Assembly: GCF_000829195.1 (NCBI RefSeq)
Contig: NZ_AP013294.1
Coordinates: 1,871,001 to 1,935,000, forward strand
Direction of reading: 5' to 3'
Length of the DNA: 64,000 nucleotides
From: Bacillus sp. OxB-1
Lineage (GTDB): Bacteria > Bacillota > Bacilli > Bacillales_A > Planococcaceae
Shown: one piece after another, positions 28,716 to 36,226 of the stretch
Position numbering within the stretch: the first letter of the stretch is position 1
Layout: every line of letters begins with the position of its first letter
Made by a program: the position numbers and the translations under genes
Notes under the pieces: generated by a model
What the model was told of the DNA's origin: nothing
Seen by the model: only the letters and a program-made list of their open reading frames with translations
The model's database searches: none

Positions 28716-30092
28716 ATGATGACAATGCATGAAGATTTTAAAGAAGAAATCAGCTATGATGAAGAGAAGTTGCAGGAATTGTTGGAAGGAAGGAATATTC
28801 GGGAATTCCGTGAAGAGTATTTCATGCTTCACCCGTATGATCGGGCAAAGTTTTATGAGAAGGTAGGCGCGGAACTGCGCCGGACAATCTACCAATATTT
28901 ATCTCCGAAAGAACTCGCGGAAATTTTTGAGACGAGTGAGATTGCAGAAGACGAATATCGGGATTTCCTTCAGGAGATGGACACGACGTATGCGGCCGAC
29001 ATGATTTCCTATATGTTCGTCGACAACGCGGTCGATGTCCTGAATGAACTTGACAAATCACAAGTCGTCAGCTACCTGACTTTGATGAACAAGGAAGCTG
29101 CCGCCGAGATCAAGGCCTTGCTGCATTACGAAGAATACACGGCCGGTTCCATCATGACGACGGAGTATGTCACGGTGCCGGAAAACTCCACCGTCCGTTC
29201 GGCCATGACCATTTTGCGCAATGAAGCGCCGGGAGCGGAGACGATTTATTATGTATTCGTTGTGGACGACGACAACCATTTGACCGGTGTCGTCTCGCTC
29301 CGGGATCTGATTATTGCCGATGAGGATACGCTCATCCGTTCCATCATGAGCGAACGGGTCGTCAATGTGCTCGTTTCGGAAGACCAGGAAGAAGTCGCCC
29401 GGATGATCAAAGACTATAATTTGCTCGCCATGCCGGTAGTTGATTTCCAAAACCACATACTCGGTATTATTACAGTCGATGATATTATCGACGTCCTGGA
29501 TGAAGAAGCGTCCGATGACTATTCCAAACTCGCGGCCGTTTCCAATATGGATACGTTCGACCGCAATTCCATTTCGGCAGCGAAAAAGAGGTTGCCGTGG
29601 CTCCTCATCCTGCTTGTGCTCGGTATGTTGACGGCAAACCTCATTGATTTATTTACGGAAACGATATCCAAAGTGGCTTTGCTTGCCGCGTTCATCCCGT
29701 TGATTGCCGGGACTGCCGGAAATAGTGGGACGCAAGCGCTAGCCGTCGCGGTGCGCGGTATTGCAACGCGGGATGTGGAGGACGAAAGTAAATTCAAACT
29801 GCTCCTTCGGGAAGCGGGAACCGGATTGATCACTGGTTTGCTTTGTGCCATTTTCGTCGTCGCACTCATCTATGTGTGGAAACATGAATTCCTCATCGGA
29901 CTTCTCGTTGGTGCGGCGATTCTCGTCTCCATATTCGTCGCGACCATTTCCGGATCATTCATCCCATTATTCATGCATAGACTGAAAATCGACCCGGCCG
30001 TCGCATCGGGTCCATTCATCACCACACTGAATGATGTCATCAGTATTATTATTTATCTAGGCCTTGCCACACTTTTCCTCAGCGATCTTTGA
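28716..30092 (+). CDS. mgtE: Magnesium transporter MgtE
   Basis: A 458-residue Mg2+ channel. Its order is the family standard: N-terminal superhelical domain (residues about 10-130), two CBS domains (about 130-255: YTAGSIMTTEYVTVPENSTV and MPVVDFQNHILGIITVDDII), a plug helix, then five membrane segments from about residue 280 with the pore signature ALAVAVRGIATRD. CBS/N domains sense cytosolic Mg2+ and close the pore in relatives. The start could be 28716, 28719 or 28725; GAGGAAGG lies 5-8 bases upstream of the first. No Mg2+ riboswitch fits in the short 86-bp leader. Confidence 0.95.
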   Translation: MMTMHEDFKEEISYDEEKLQELLEGRNIREFREEYFMLHPYDRAKFYEKVGAELRRTIYQYLSPKELAEIFETSEIAEDEYRDFLQEMDTTYAADMISYMFVDNAVDVLNELDKSQVVSYLTLMNKEAAAEIKALLHYEEYTAGSIMTTEYVTVPENSTVRSAMTILRNEAPGAETIYYVFVVDDDNHLTGVVSLRDLIIADEDTLIRSIMSERVVNVLVSEDQEEVARMIKDYNLLAMPVVDFQNHILGIITVDDIIDVLDEEASDDYSKLAAVSNMDTFDRNSISAAKKRLPWLLILLVLGMLTANLIDLFTETISKVALLAAFIPLIAGTAGNSGTQALAVAVRGIATRDVEDESKFKLLLREAGTGLITGLLCAIFVVALIYVWKHEFLIGLLVGAAILVSIFVATISGSFIPLFMHRLKIDPAVASGPFITTLNDVISIIIYLGLATLFLSDL

Positions 30093-30192
30093 AAGCTGGG
30101 GGAAAGTTTTTTTGTTGAAGAAAATTAAATTTGGGTCTAACCTTCCAACCGGGAGCTCTTCGCCCTTAGGTGAACCACTCCGAAACCGGGCG

Positions 30193-30201
30193 CATATACT
30201 A
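30193..30201 (+). promoter_or_regulatory. Sigma-K type -10 element of cotO
   Basis: CATATACTA matches the sigma-K -10 consensus CATANNNTA exactly, with an AC about 16 bp upstream. It lies 28 bp before the proposed cotO start, consistent with late mother-cell expression. Confidence 0.55.
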
Positions 30202-30228
30202 CTTTTAAAAAAGGATGTGCTGACTATC

Positions 30229-30660
30229 TTGCATAATGAGCCATTGCTGTTCATCCAGACGCCGCCGGTTTATGTCAGAATCACTTTTACCGAAGAGCCA
30301 GCCCCGCTAGAGGAAGAGAGTACGTCCATTTTCGCTCCCCACTCGCAGGAGATTGAGAAAAAATCCGTCCAGTTGGAAGTGGCCCGTTCTGACGAAGAGC
30401 AGGAGACCGTGTCCGAAGAAAAGGCAATCAATCCGTCAGTAATCCGGCGTATTATGTACTTGGCCTCCTCGTTTCCCCGGCAGATCTATAAGCCGCTGCA
30501 ATTTGTGTTAAGCGACGAAACCGTAACTGGAACCATTGCAAGGATTGAAGGCGAATCGGTTTTCATTGAACTGGAGGATGAAGGGCAAACTATTGCCGCC
30601 GTCGATTTAGTAGAAATTGAGGAAATTCTTTGGAGAGGCACCCCTTTCCAAGAACGGTAA
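30229..30660 (+). CDS. cotO: Spore coat protein CotO-like
   Basis: The frame is open from 30064, but a sigma-K -10 box at 30193 and AAAAAAGG at 30208-30214 make TTG 30229 the most likely start, giving about 143 residues. The C-terminal 70 residues (RRIMYLASSFPRQIYKPLQF, then TGTIARIEGESVFIELED) resemble CotO; the N-terminal half is acidic and low in complexity. CotO helps assemble the outer coat with CotH in B. subtilis. The neighbour on the opposite strand is cotZ, also a coat gene, as in B. subtilis. The start is uncertain. Confidence 0.7.
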   Translation: MHNEPLLFIQTPPVYVRITFTEEPAPLEEESTSIFAPHSQEIEKKSVQLEVARSDEEQETVSEEKAINPSVIRRIMYLASSFPRQIYKPLQFVLSDETVTGTIARIEGESVFIELEDEGQTIAAVDLVEIEEILWRGTPFQER

Positions 30661-30661
30661 C

Positions 30662-30869
30662 AAAACGGGCTGTCCGAAAAGTCCAGGCACAGAGTTGGAT
30701 ACTAGCAAAAAGCAAGGGCGCCGGGAGACTCCTGCGGGAAAGCCGGCCGACGAGACCCCGCACGGCTGTAGGCCGGAGGAGGCTCGTCGGCTGGCCCGCG
30801 GAAAGCGACCAGAGCCCTTGCTTTTTGCGTGTTTAACCGGAGAATCCACTTTCTGGACAGCCCCGTTTT
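30662..30869. repeat. Palindromic Bacillales-type intergenic element
   Basis: A 208-bp inverted structure. The ends AAAACGGGCTGTCC and GGACAGCCCCGTTTT are complementary; inner arms TAGCAAAAAGCAAGGGC and GCCCTTGCTTTTTGC also pair. The core has CCGGGAGACTCCTGCGGGA and GAGGAGGCTCGTCGG. Similar palindromes with this core are familiar from many Bacillales intergenic regions. It carries no gene. It lies between the convergent ends of cotO and cotZ. Confidence 0.75.
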
Positions 30870-30881
30870 CGCATGCAGAAA

Positions 30882-30911
30882 ACTGCCCGCCGGCTGAGCC
30901 GGACGGGCAGT
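30882..30911 (-). terminator. Terminator of cotZ
   Basis: On the minus strand ACTGCCCGTCCGGC pairs with GCCGGCGGGCAGT and is followed by TTTTCT. Confidence 0.8.
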
Positions 30912-30931
30912 CACGCATTGCAGGCGGACTC

Positions 30932-31507
30932 TTAAAAATCGTCGCAATCAATGAAAATGTCTTTAACACACTGAATTCCACAGAAGCATTTCAAGTCAAC
31001 CGTGATACAAGATCCTGTTGGTGCGAAGTTCTCGACTCGGCAGATTTCCTCCAGGTCGATCTTACCGTGTTTCGTGATATCGACCGGCATCCGGTTCCGA
31101 TCAAGCGGCTCAAGCACTTGCAATGTGGCACAACAATTGTCAAAGATGTTCTGCACTCTGAAGAAAACAGAAATACAATTATTGTGATAGTGGTGTCCTG
31201 CAGTTTCCGCTCCAGTATGGCCTTCGGATTGTCCGCCAGTTCTCCAGTGTTTGCGATGCTCCCGTTTGAACAAGGCTTTGAACAAGTCACCTTTGTTATT
31301 TGAAAGGGTGAATACACGCGTGTTGGCACGTTGACGTGCCGGGCTTACGATGCTGCCAAGCGGACTTGTAAAGCAGTCGGATGCGCAGTCGTCACAATCC
31401 CGATCATCGCGCAAGTCTTGCACGCGCTTGATTGCCCGCACTACTTCACAGATGCAGTTATCGTGTCCGCGAACGCCTCCGACATCCTCAGTTTTTCCAC
31501 AACCCAT
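30932..31507 (-). CDS. cotZ: Spore outer coat protein CotZ/CotY family
   Basis: A 191-residue Cys-rich protein of the spore crust/outer coat. Cys clusters CICEVVRAIKRVQDL, DCDDCASDCFTSPLG and FDNCCATLQVLEPLD are typical of CotZ and CotY, which cross-link and self-assemble. Start ATG at 31507 (MGCGKTEDVGG) follows GGAGGTGTTAGG; an in-frame upstream start would lie within that site. A sigma-K -10 box lies about 30 bp upstream. A strong terminator follows. Whether it is CotZ or CotY cannot be settled here. Confidence 0.88.
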   Translation of the reverse strand: MGCGKTEDVGGVRGHDNCICEVVRAIKRVQDLRDDRDCDDCASDCFTSPLGSIVSPARQRANTRVFTLSNNKGDLFKALFKREHRKHWRTGGQSEGHTGAETAGHHYHNNCISVFFRVQNIFDNCCATLQVLEPLDRNRMPVDITKHGKIDLEEICRVENFAPTGSCITVDLKCFCGIQCVKDIFIDCDDF

Positions 31508-31536
31508 TCCTAACACCTCCTTTTTTCAATTCCCTA

Positions 31537-31545
31537 TACCTTATG
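31537..31545 (-). promoter_or_regulatory. Sigma-K type -10 element of cotZ
   Basis: On the minus strand CATAAGGTA fits CATANNNTA exactly, with AC about 16 bp further upstream. Confidence 0.5.
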
Positions 31546-31583
31546 CGATGTTTTTCCGTACGTAAGGGCAGACATACCGGTTT

Positions 31584-31614
31584 TGAATAAAATTCTGACG
31601 AATAAGGCATACTG
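31584..31614 (+). promoter_or_regulatory. Sigma-G type promoter of the spoVA operon
   Basis: TGAATA (31584-31589), an 18-bp spacer and CATACTG (31608-31614) match the forespore sigma-G consensus (TGAATA, CATACTA) at 12 of 13 positions. The genes behind it (spoVAC, AD, AEb) are known sigma-G targets. Confidence 0.7.
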
Positions 31615-31637
31615 TATAAAAAGTGGAGGGGACGCCT

Positions 31638-32030
31638 ATCCGAAAGCTTGTTCTCACAATTTTTCTGCTCGTCCTCCTGGCGGGATGTACGGGAAACGGC
31701 ATCCGGATTTTTAACGCAACGGATGAAGATAGTACGCAGGCAGAAGAGTTATTCAAGAAAGATAAACGGCTGAAGTCGGTCAGTGCAATGTTCCACGAGG
31801 AACAGTTGCTGACAGGAGTAAGAGTCGATACATTTTCCCGTTTCCGCAAAGGGAAAATTGAGAAGGAATTAGAAAAGGAGTTGGAAAAGCTCTACCCGGA
31901 TCTGGATATCACTGTGTCTGCCGATAGTAAAATTCTGTACGAAACGACCAAGCTGATAAATGGCAGTGATAACAAGGACGTCGGCAAGAAAATCGATGAC
32001 TTAAAATCTTTATTAAAGGAAGAGACCTGA
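31638..32030 (+). CDS. YhcN/YlaJ-type sporulation lipoprotein
   Basis: A lipoprotein of about 130 residues. The signal peptide RKLVLTIFLLVLLAGCTG ends in the lipobox LAGC. The best-spaced start is an ATC codon at 31638 (7 bases after GGAGGGG, giving MRKLVL); the only ordinary in-frame start, GTG 31623, overlaps that ribosome site. The charged C-terminal half (KIEKELEKELEKLYPDLDI) resembles the YhcN/YlaJ fold. It heads the sigma-G operon and its stop overlaps the spoVAC start (TGATG). YhcN-type genes often precede spoVAC. Family assignment is moderate. Confidence 0.75.
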   Translation: MRKLVLTIFLLVLLAGCTGNGIRIFNATDEDSTQAEELFKKDKRLKSVSAMFHEEQLLTGVRVDTFSRFRKGKIEKELEKELEKLYPDLDITVSADSKILYETTKLINGSDNKDVGKKIDDLKSLLKEET

Positions 32031-32485
32031 TGAATGAAAACAAGTATGCGAAATTAGAAAAAGAGAAGTCGCCTCAGACCCCTTTGCTGAAAAATCTGTT
32101 CAAGGCTTTTCTGACAGGCGGTATCATTTGTTTGGTCGGCCAGCTAGTCTCCCTCTTTTATATCACGTTCTTCGATTTCACTGAGCGGACTGTAAGCAAT
32201 CCGACCGTGGCGACGATGATTTTCTTCGCCATGCTGCTAACCGGATTCGGCCAATATAAGAAGATCGGCCAATTCGGCGGTGCGGGAGCTGCCGTCCCGA
32301 TCACGGGTTTCGGAAACGCGGTCATTTCTTCCGCAATTGAACATAAAACGGAAGGGTATGTTCTTGGAGTAGGCGGGAATATGTTCAAGCTGGCGGGCTC
32401 GGTCATCTTGTTCGGTGTTTTTTCCGCCTTCCTTGTCGCATTGATCAAGACCATCCTCGTGAAGTTGGGGGTCGCTTCATGGTGA
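32030..32485 (+). CDS. spoVAC: Stage V sporulation protein AC
   Basis: A 151-residue membrane protein of the SpoVA channel that moves Ca-dipicolinic acid into the forespore and out at germination. It has about four membrane segments. Conserved blocks are FLTGGIICLVGQLVSLFY, GFGQYKKIGQFGGAGAAVPITGFGNAV and GVGGNMFKLAGSVILFGV. Its ATG overlaps the previous stop, and its end overlaps spoVAD by 7 bp, showing tight coupling. Confidence 0.95.
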   Translation: MNENKYAKLEKEKSPQTPLLKNLFKAFLTGGIICLVGQLVSLFYITFFDFTERTVSNPTVATMIFFAMLLTGFGQYKKIGQFGGAGAAVPITGFGNAVISSAIEHKTEGYVLGVGGNMFKLAGSVILFGVFSAFLVALIKTILVKLGVASW

Positions 32486-33483
32486 AACGTGGACTCCTGA
32501 CATTCCAGACATCTCCTTGCCTAGCTGCGACTGGTGTAACAGCGGGCCCTTTGGAAATGAAAAAAAGCCCCTTTGCCGTATTATTCGACAAAGGGTACGA
32601 CGATGAACGTTGTGGGCTGAAGACGAATGAGCACGCCCACGCCAAAATGCTGGAAGACGCAGTGATGATTGCTTTGAGCAAGTTGGAACAGATCCCGACC
32701 GATGCCGATTTCCTGTTCACCGGAGATTTAGTCAACCAGATGACCCCGTCGAATTTTGGTGCAACCACATTGGGGATCCCCTATCTCGGGTTGTTCTCCG
32801 CCTGCGCCACCTCCGTTTCATCCATCATTGCAGCTGCCATGGTGACTGAACTGGGCATGTCAAACTGTTCGGTAGCGGGGTCTTCCAGTCAACATAACGC
32901 GATTGAAAGGCAATTCCGCTATCCAATCGAATATGGCGTTCAAAAATCGGAAACAGCGCAATGGACGGTGACTGCGGCTGGTGTCACAGCGATCACGCCG
33001 AAGAGGGAAGGGTATCCGATTGTGGAGAAAGCAACCATCGGCTGTGCAATTGATCTTGGCATGACAGATCCATTAAACATGGGCGCCGCTATGGCACCGG
33101 CAGCATCCGATACCCTTGTCCGCCATCTTCAAGGGCATGGGATGCAAGCCGCTGATTATGATCTGATCATGACAGGGGACTTGGGGAAGACCGGTTTTGA
33201 ACTATATAAGACACTGGCGGAAAACCATAGTATTGAGATCACGCCGAATTTCAGGGATGCGGGATCAGAGTTTTATGGGAATGACTCGTCGTTCCTGGCG
33301 GGGGCAAGCGGATCTGGTTGTTCCGCAGCCGTTTATTTTTCCGAAGTCTATGGAAGTATGATGAAAGGGGAATTGAAACGGGTTCTGCTTATCGCAACGG
33401 GGGCGCTTCTATCCCCGCTGTCCTTCCAGCAAGGGGATACGATTCCGTGCATTGCGCACGCAGTCGAATTAACGATGAAATGA
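32479..33483 (+). CDS. spoVAD: Stage V sporulation protein AD
   Basis: A 334-residue soluble protein with a thiolase-like fold that binds dipicolinic acid in relatives. Visible blocks: LLTFQTSPCLAATGVTAGPL, the glycine-rich GYDDERCGLKTNEHAHAKML, GLFSACATSVSSIIAAAMVT (the Cys region of thiolase folds) and DYDLIMTGDLGKTGFELYKT. Length and order match Bacillus SpoVAD. GTG/ATG choice: ATG 32479 lies within spoVAC, with GGGGGTCG upstream. Confidence 0.95.
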   Translation: MVKRGLLTFQTSPCLAATGVTAGPLEMKKSPFAVLFDKGYDDERCGLKTNEHAHAKMLEDAVMIALSKLEQIPTDADFLFTGDLVNQMTPSNFGATTLGIPYLGLFSACATSVSSIIAAAMVTELGMSNCSVAGSSSQHNAIERQFRYPIEYGVQKSETAQWTVTAAGVTAITPKREGYPIVEKATIGCAIDLGMTDPLNMGAAMAPAASDTLVRHLQGHGMQAADYDLIMTGDLGKTGFELYKTLAENHSIEITPNFRDAGSEFYGNDSSFLAGASGSGCSAAVYFSEVYGSMMKGELKRVLLIATGALLSPLSFQQGDTIPCIAHAVELTMK

Positions 33484-33492
33484 GTGGGTCAA

Positions 33493-33855
33493 ATGCTTTC
33501 AATATATGTCACTGCATTTATCGTCGGGGGATTGATTTGTGTCATTGGACAACTGCTGTTTGATGTGGCAAAACTGACACCGGCACATACACTATGTCTA
33601 CTTGTCGTAATCGGTTCGGTCTTGGATGGATTTGGTCTCTACGAACCGTTTATCGACTTTGCCGGAGCGGGTGCTACGATTCCGATCACTTCCTTCGGGA
33701 ATGCTTTGACGCACGGAGCGATGGCGGAAGCGGAAAAGCATGGATTGATCGGTGTGGTGACGGGAATGTTCGAAGTGACGAGTTCCGGTATCAGCGCCGC
33801 GATCATCTTTGGTTTCATCGCAGCGCTGCTATTTAAGCCGAAAGGGAAAGTTTGA
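33493..33855 (+). CDS. spoVAEb: Stage V sporulation protein AEb
   Basis: About 120 residues with four membrane segments, a paralogue of SpoVAC (shared [15 protein letters not shown] block). Third gene of the core spoVAC-AD-AEb set, which is the minimum found across spore formers. Start ATG 33493 ([14 protein letters not shown]) agrees with relatives; GTG 33484 is possible. The ribosome site is weak, so translation may depend on coupling to spoVAD. The larger spoVA genes (AA, AB, F) are not here. Confidence 0.93.
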   Translation: MLSIYVTAFIVGGLICVIGQLLFDVAKLTPAHTLCLLVVIGSVLDGFGLYEPFIDFAGAGATIPITSFGNALTHGAMAEAEKHGLIGVVTGMFEVTSSGISAAIIFGFIAALLFKPKGKV

Positions 33856-33971
33856 CGAGAGACAAAGAACAAGCAGAAAAAATATACCGGGTGATTGAAT
33901 CCATTGTGTTTTCGCCCCCTCCTTTCTTGTCGCCTCTGCATAGTATAGGTGGAAGGGAAGGAGGGATTTTC

Positions 33972-34103
33972 ATGTTTGGATGCAATCCGTATGGCGGCGT
34001 ACAGGGCGCTTATGGAGGGGGAGGCTCTTATGGCGGTTCCACTTTCGTCCTTATCGTTGTTCTCTTTATCCTGCTGATTATTGTGGGCAGGAGTTTCTGC
34101 TAA
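33972..34103 (+). CDS. YjcZ-family sporulation peptide
   Basis: A 43-residue peptide: a Gly/Tyr-rich head (FGCNPYGGVQGAYGGGGSYG) and one C-terminal membrane segment (TFVLIVVLFILLIIVGRSFC). This layout is typical of the YjcZ/SscA family made during sporulation. The ribosome site GGAAGGAGGG precedes the ATG by 7 bases. It neighbours spoVIF, as in B. subtilis. Confidence 0.85.
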   Translation: MFGCNPYGGVQGAYGGGGSYGGSTFVLIVVLFILLIIVGRSFC

Positions 34104-34228
34104 GGGAATGACTGACGCGGCCAGTTAACAGAAAATCGGAACCGCGTGCCGGCATATTGTCGGCTGCGGTCCGTTTCCAACTCCTCTAGTAATGATAGCA
34201 ATGGATATAGAAGAAGGGAGTTTACAAG

Positions 34229-34480
34229 ATGAACGATTCGTTTTTTAAGAAAATCGAATCCAAGACGGGTGTGCCGATGGAAGAAGTGTTTGCTTTGGCA
34301 AATGCAATCCAATATGCAGATTTCAGCGATGAGCGTCAAGTGAGGAAGATTGTCAGGAAAGTAGGGAAAATGGCCAAAAAAGATGTCCCACCGCATGTAG
34401 AAGACGAGCTAGTTAAGTCGATTCTCACGAATGGAAAGTCTGTCAATCTGTCAGATATTCAAAACATGCTCGGTAATTAG
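34229..34480 (+). CDS. spoVIF: Stage VI sporulation protein F
   Basis: An 83-residue helical protein, MNDSFFKKIESKTGVPMEEV at the start, RKIVRKVGKMAKKDVP centrally. It resembles SpoVIF (YjcC), which helps late coat assembly under GerE/sigma-K control in B. subtilis. AGAAGGGAG precedes the ATG by 10 bases. Position next to yjcZ agrees with B. subtilis. Confidence 0.85.
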   Translation: MNDSFFKKIESKTGVPMEEVFALANAIQYADFSDERQVRKIVRKVGKMAKKDVPPHVEDELVKSILTNGKSVNLSDIQNMLGN

Positions 34481-34600
34481 TTGCAAGTCGAACTCATTTT
34501 TTTAGGACAAATGAATGAATAATCACATAATTAGTTTCATATGTTGGAGAATAGGGTAGAACAAAGAGGATCATATAAAAATGGGGAAGAGGTGTGCGAC

Positions 34601-34900
34601 ATGGGGTATATCATACCATATCAGCCGATTCAATCACAGCTGTATGCCAATCGAATGGATAACGAAGAAAAGCGGTACACGTATATCGATCGAGTGGAAA
34701 AAACCGAGCTCGAGCCGGATTTTTCGGAACAATTGACAGAAAAAAATGTACAGGATGAAGAATTGAAAGAAGAGGCGGAACCAGTGAAACGCTCTGCCCC
34801 ACCGCTATACCAAGGCTTCATCCATCCGAATCCCGTCAACCTGTCTCCGGCCATATCACAGATTGTCGGTAAAGGGATATCCGTCAATGTATATGTATAA
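34601..34900 (+). CDS. Unrecognised 99-residue protein
   Basis: Start ATG 34601 (MGYIIPYQPIQSQLYANRM) follows GAAGAGGTG. No signal peptide or membrane segment. The N-terminus is Gln/Tyr-rich, the middle is strongly acidic (ELEPDFSEQLTEKNVQDEEL, KEEAEP), and the C-terminus has PPLYQGFIHPNPVNLSPAIS then VGKGISVNVYV. I do not recognise a family. Its place after spoVIF hints at a sporulation link, by position only. Confidence 0.65.
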   Translation: MGYIIPYQPIQSQLYANRMDNEEKRYTYIDRVEKTELEPDFSEQLTEKNVQDEELKEEAEPVKRSAPPLYQGFIHPNPVNLSPAISQIVGKGISVNVYV

Positions 34901-34902
34901 TA

Positions 34903-34990
34903 TAATTCAGCGGAGTTTTCAAACTCCGGTTGGCTGAAGGTGAAGCCTTCGACGGATTTCGTAGAGTTTGAACAAGATTTTGATGGAAGT
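34903..34990. repeat. Multi-hairpin intergenic element, copy 3 (partial)
   Basis: A TTCAGCGGAGTTT/AAACTCCGGTTGGCTGAA hairpin (34906-34938) is followed by GAAGCCTTCGACGGATTTC, close to AAAGCCTTCGGCGGATGTC in copy 1 (15617 onward). Only part of the element is recognisable. Beyond it, to 35067, I see nothing defined. Confidence 0.45.
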
Positions 34991-35067
34991 ACTTGATCCT
35001 ATAATAGGACACCAGCCTAGTTCCCTGAAACGTTCACGGGACTAAGCAGGTGCCCTCCGTTCAACAC

Positions 35068-35110
35068 AAAAAGGCCCGGATGCCATTTAAGGAGCATCCG
35101 GGCCTTTTCC
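35068..35110. terminator. Bidirectional terminator
   Basis: AAAAGGCCCGGATGC and GCATCCGGGCCTTTT form a perfect stem with A and T tracts on both sides. It can end the yjcHGF transcript on the minus strand and incoming + strand transcription. Confidence 0.88.
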
Positions 35111-35145
35111 TTCGTTCAAGCTGTTCCTAGCAAGCTCTCTACCAG

Positions 35146-35628
35146 TCAATTCGAAGGGACGGAAGCATGGACAGGGTCCGTTCCTTCGTGTCCAACGATC
35201 GATTTCTCCATCGCCCTATGGGGAATGTCCGCGTCCATGAATTCCGGGGAAGTGATGACGTAGCCAAGTTTTTCATAAAAAGGAATGGCGTATGATTGGG
35301 CGTTCAGGACGATTTTTTTCATACCTGTCGCTCCGGCATGCTGTTCGAGGGCGTCCATCACAAGAATTCCGAGATGCTTTCCCCGATGTTCAGCCAGAAC
35401 ACAAACCCGCTCGACCTTACCGGTGGATTCTCCGATTTCCCGAATGCGGCCCGCGCCGATCGCCGTCTGCCCTTCATAGACGACGAAGTGGCTTGCCGTT
35501 TCATCATATTCATCCAGTTCCAAGTTGAGTGGTACACCTTGTTCTTCCACAAAAACTTTCCTTCTTACAAAAAAAGCATCCTCCCGTTCATTCACCGAAG
35601 TGGCGATTTTGACCGTCACCAATATCAC
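35146..35628 (-). CDS. yjcF: GNAT acetyltransferase YjcF
   Basis: About 160 residues, GNAT fold: VERVCVLAEHRGKHLGILVM carries the acetyl-CoA R/Q-x-x-G-x-G/A-like loop (EHRGKHLG), and KIVLNAQSYAIPFYEKLGYV is the typical C-terminal strand-helix. The GTG start at 35628 overlaps the stop of yjcG (GTGA), so translation is coupled; GTG 35619 and TTG 35622 are alternatives. Substrate is unknown. Third gene of yjcH-yjcG-yjcF, in the Bacillus order. Confidence 0.88.
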   Translation of the reverse strand: MILVTVKIATSVNEREDAFFVRRKVFVEEQGVPLNLELDEYDETASHFVVYEGQTAIGAGRIREIGESTGKVERVCVLAEHRGKHLGILVMDALEQHAGATGMKKIVLNAQSYAIPFYEKLGYVITSPEFMDADIPHRAMEKSIVGHEGTDPVHASVPSN

Positions 35629-36140
35629 TCATCCTCGTCCAGGCGGAATGTTTCGTACACCGTCCAAGAGCCGTCTTCCAGTTGGTAAAGAAGGTGGAGG
35701 CGGTCGATGACTTCGCTATGATCCACTCCGATCATCTTCAATTGTCCGATGATGTCATCGTGTTCTCCGGAAGAAAGTTTTTGGGCGATCGTGATATGCG
35801 GAACGAATTTAAATTCGGGTTCCTCTCCGAAAAAATTGTAGTTCAAGTCTTTATGCAACGCAAGCAGCTCTTCATTCGGTTCAGCTTTGAAGTAGATTGT
35901 ATTCGTGATCGGAGCGAATGTGCTGACTTTCGAAACATTCAATTCAAAGGGGCGGTGCTTGATCGTCACTTTCTTCAGCGATTTCGCGACCTCGTCGATT
36001 TCATGATCTTCAGCATCGAACACTTCTTTCAGCGTCAGATGGGGAGTAATGAGCGCATAATGCGGGTCGTACCGTTTCCGATAGGCATTAGCAAGATCTT
36101 GGAGTTTTTTTGAAGGAAACGCTACAATTCCATATTTCAT
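35625..36140 (-). CDS. yjcG: 2H phosphoesterase-like protein YjcG
   Basis: A 171-residue member of the 2'-5' RNA ligase/cyclic phosphodiesterase superfamily. Both catalytic HxTx motifs are visible: PHLTLKEV (about residue 33) and PHITIAQK (about 115). Called UPF0477/YjcG in Bacillus. Its substrate is unknown. Overlaps yjcF by 4 bp. AGGAGGTC precedes the ATG on the minus strand. Confidence 0.92.
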   Translation of the reverse strand: MKYGIVAFPSKKLQDLANAYRKRYDPHYALITPHLTLKEVFDAEDHEIDEVAKSLKKVTIKHRPFELNVSKVSTFAPITNTIYFKAEPNEELLALHKDLNYNFFGEEPEFKFVPHITIAQKLSSGEHDDIIGQLKMIGVDHSEVIDRLHLLYQLEDGSWTVYETFRLDEDE

Positions 36141-36226
36141 AATGAAGACCTCCTTGTGGGAATGTTTAGTAAAGCCAATCTAATTTCAATTATAACAGAG
36201 ATGCAAATGATTGTCTGTTCATATCA

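Noticed and set aside
30617..31303. A 228-codon plus-strand frame
   Set aside because: It crosses the palindromic element and the cotZ terminator and then runs antisense to cotZ.
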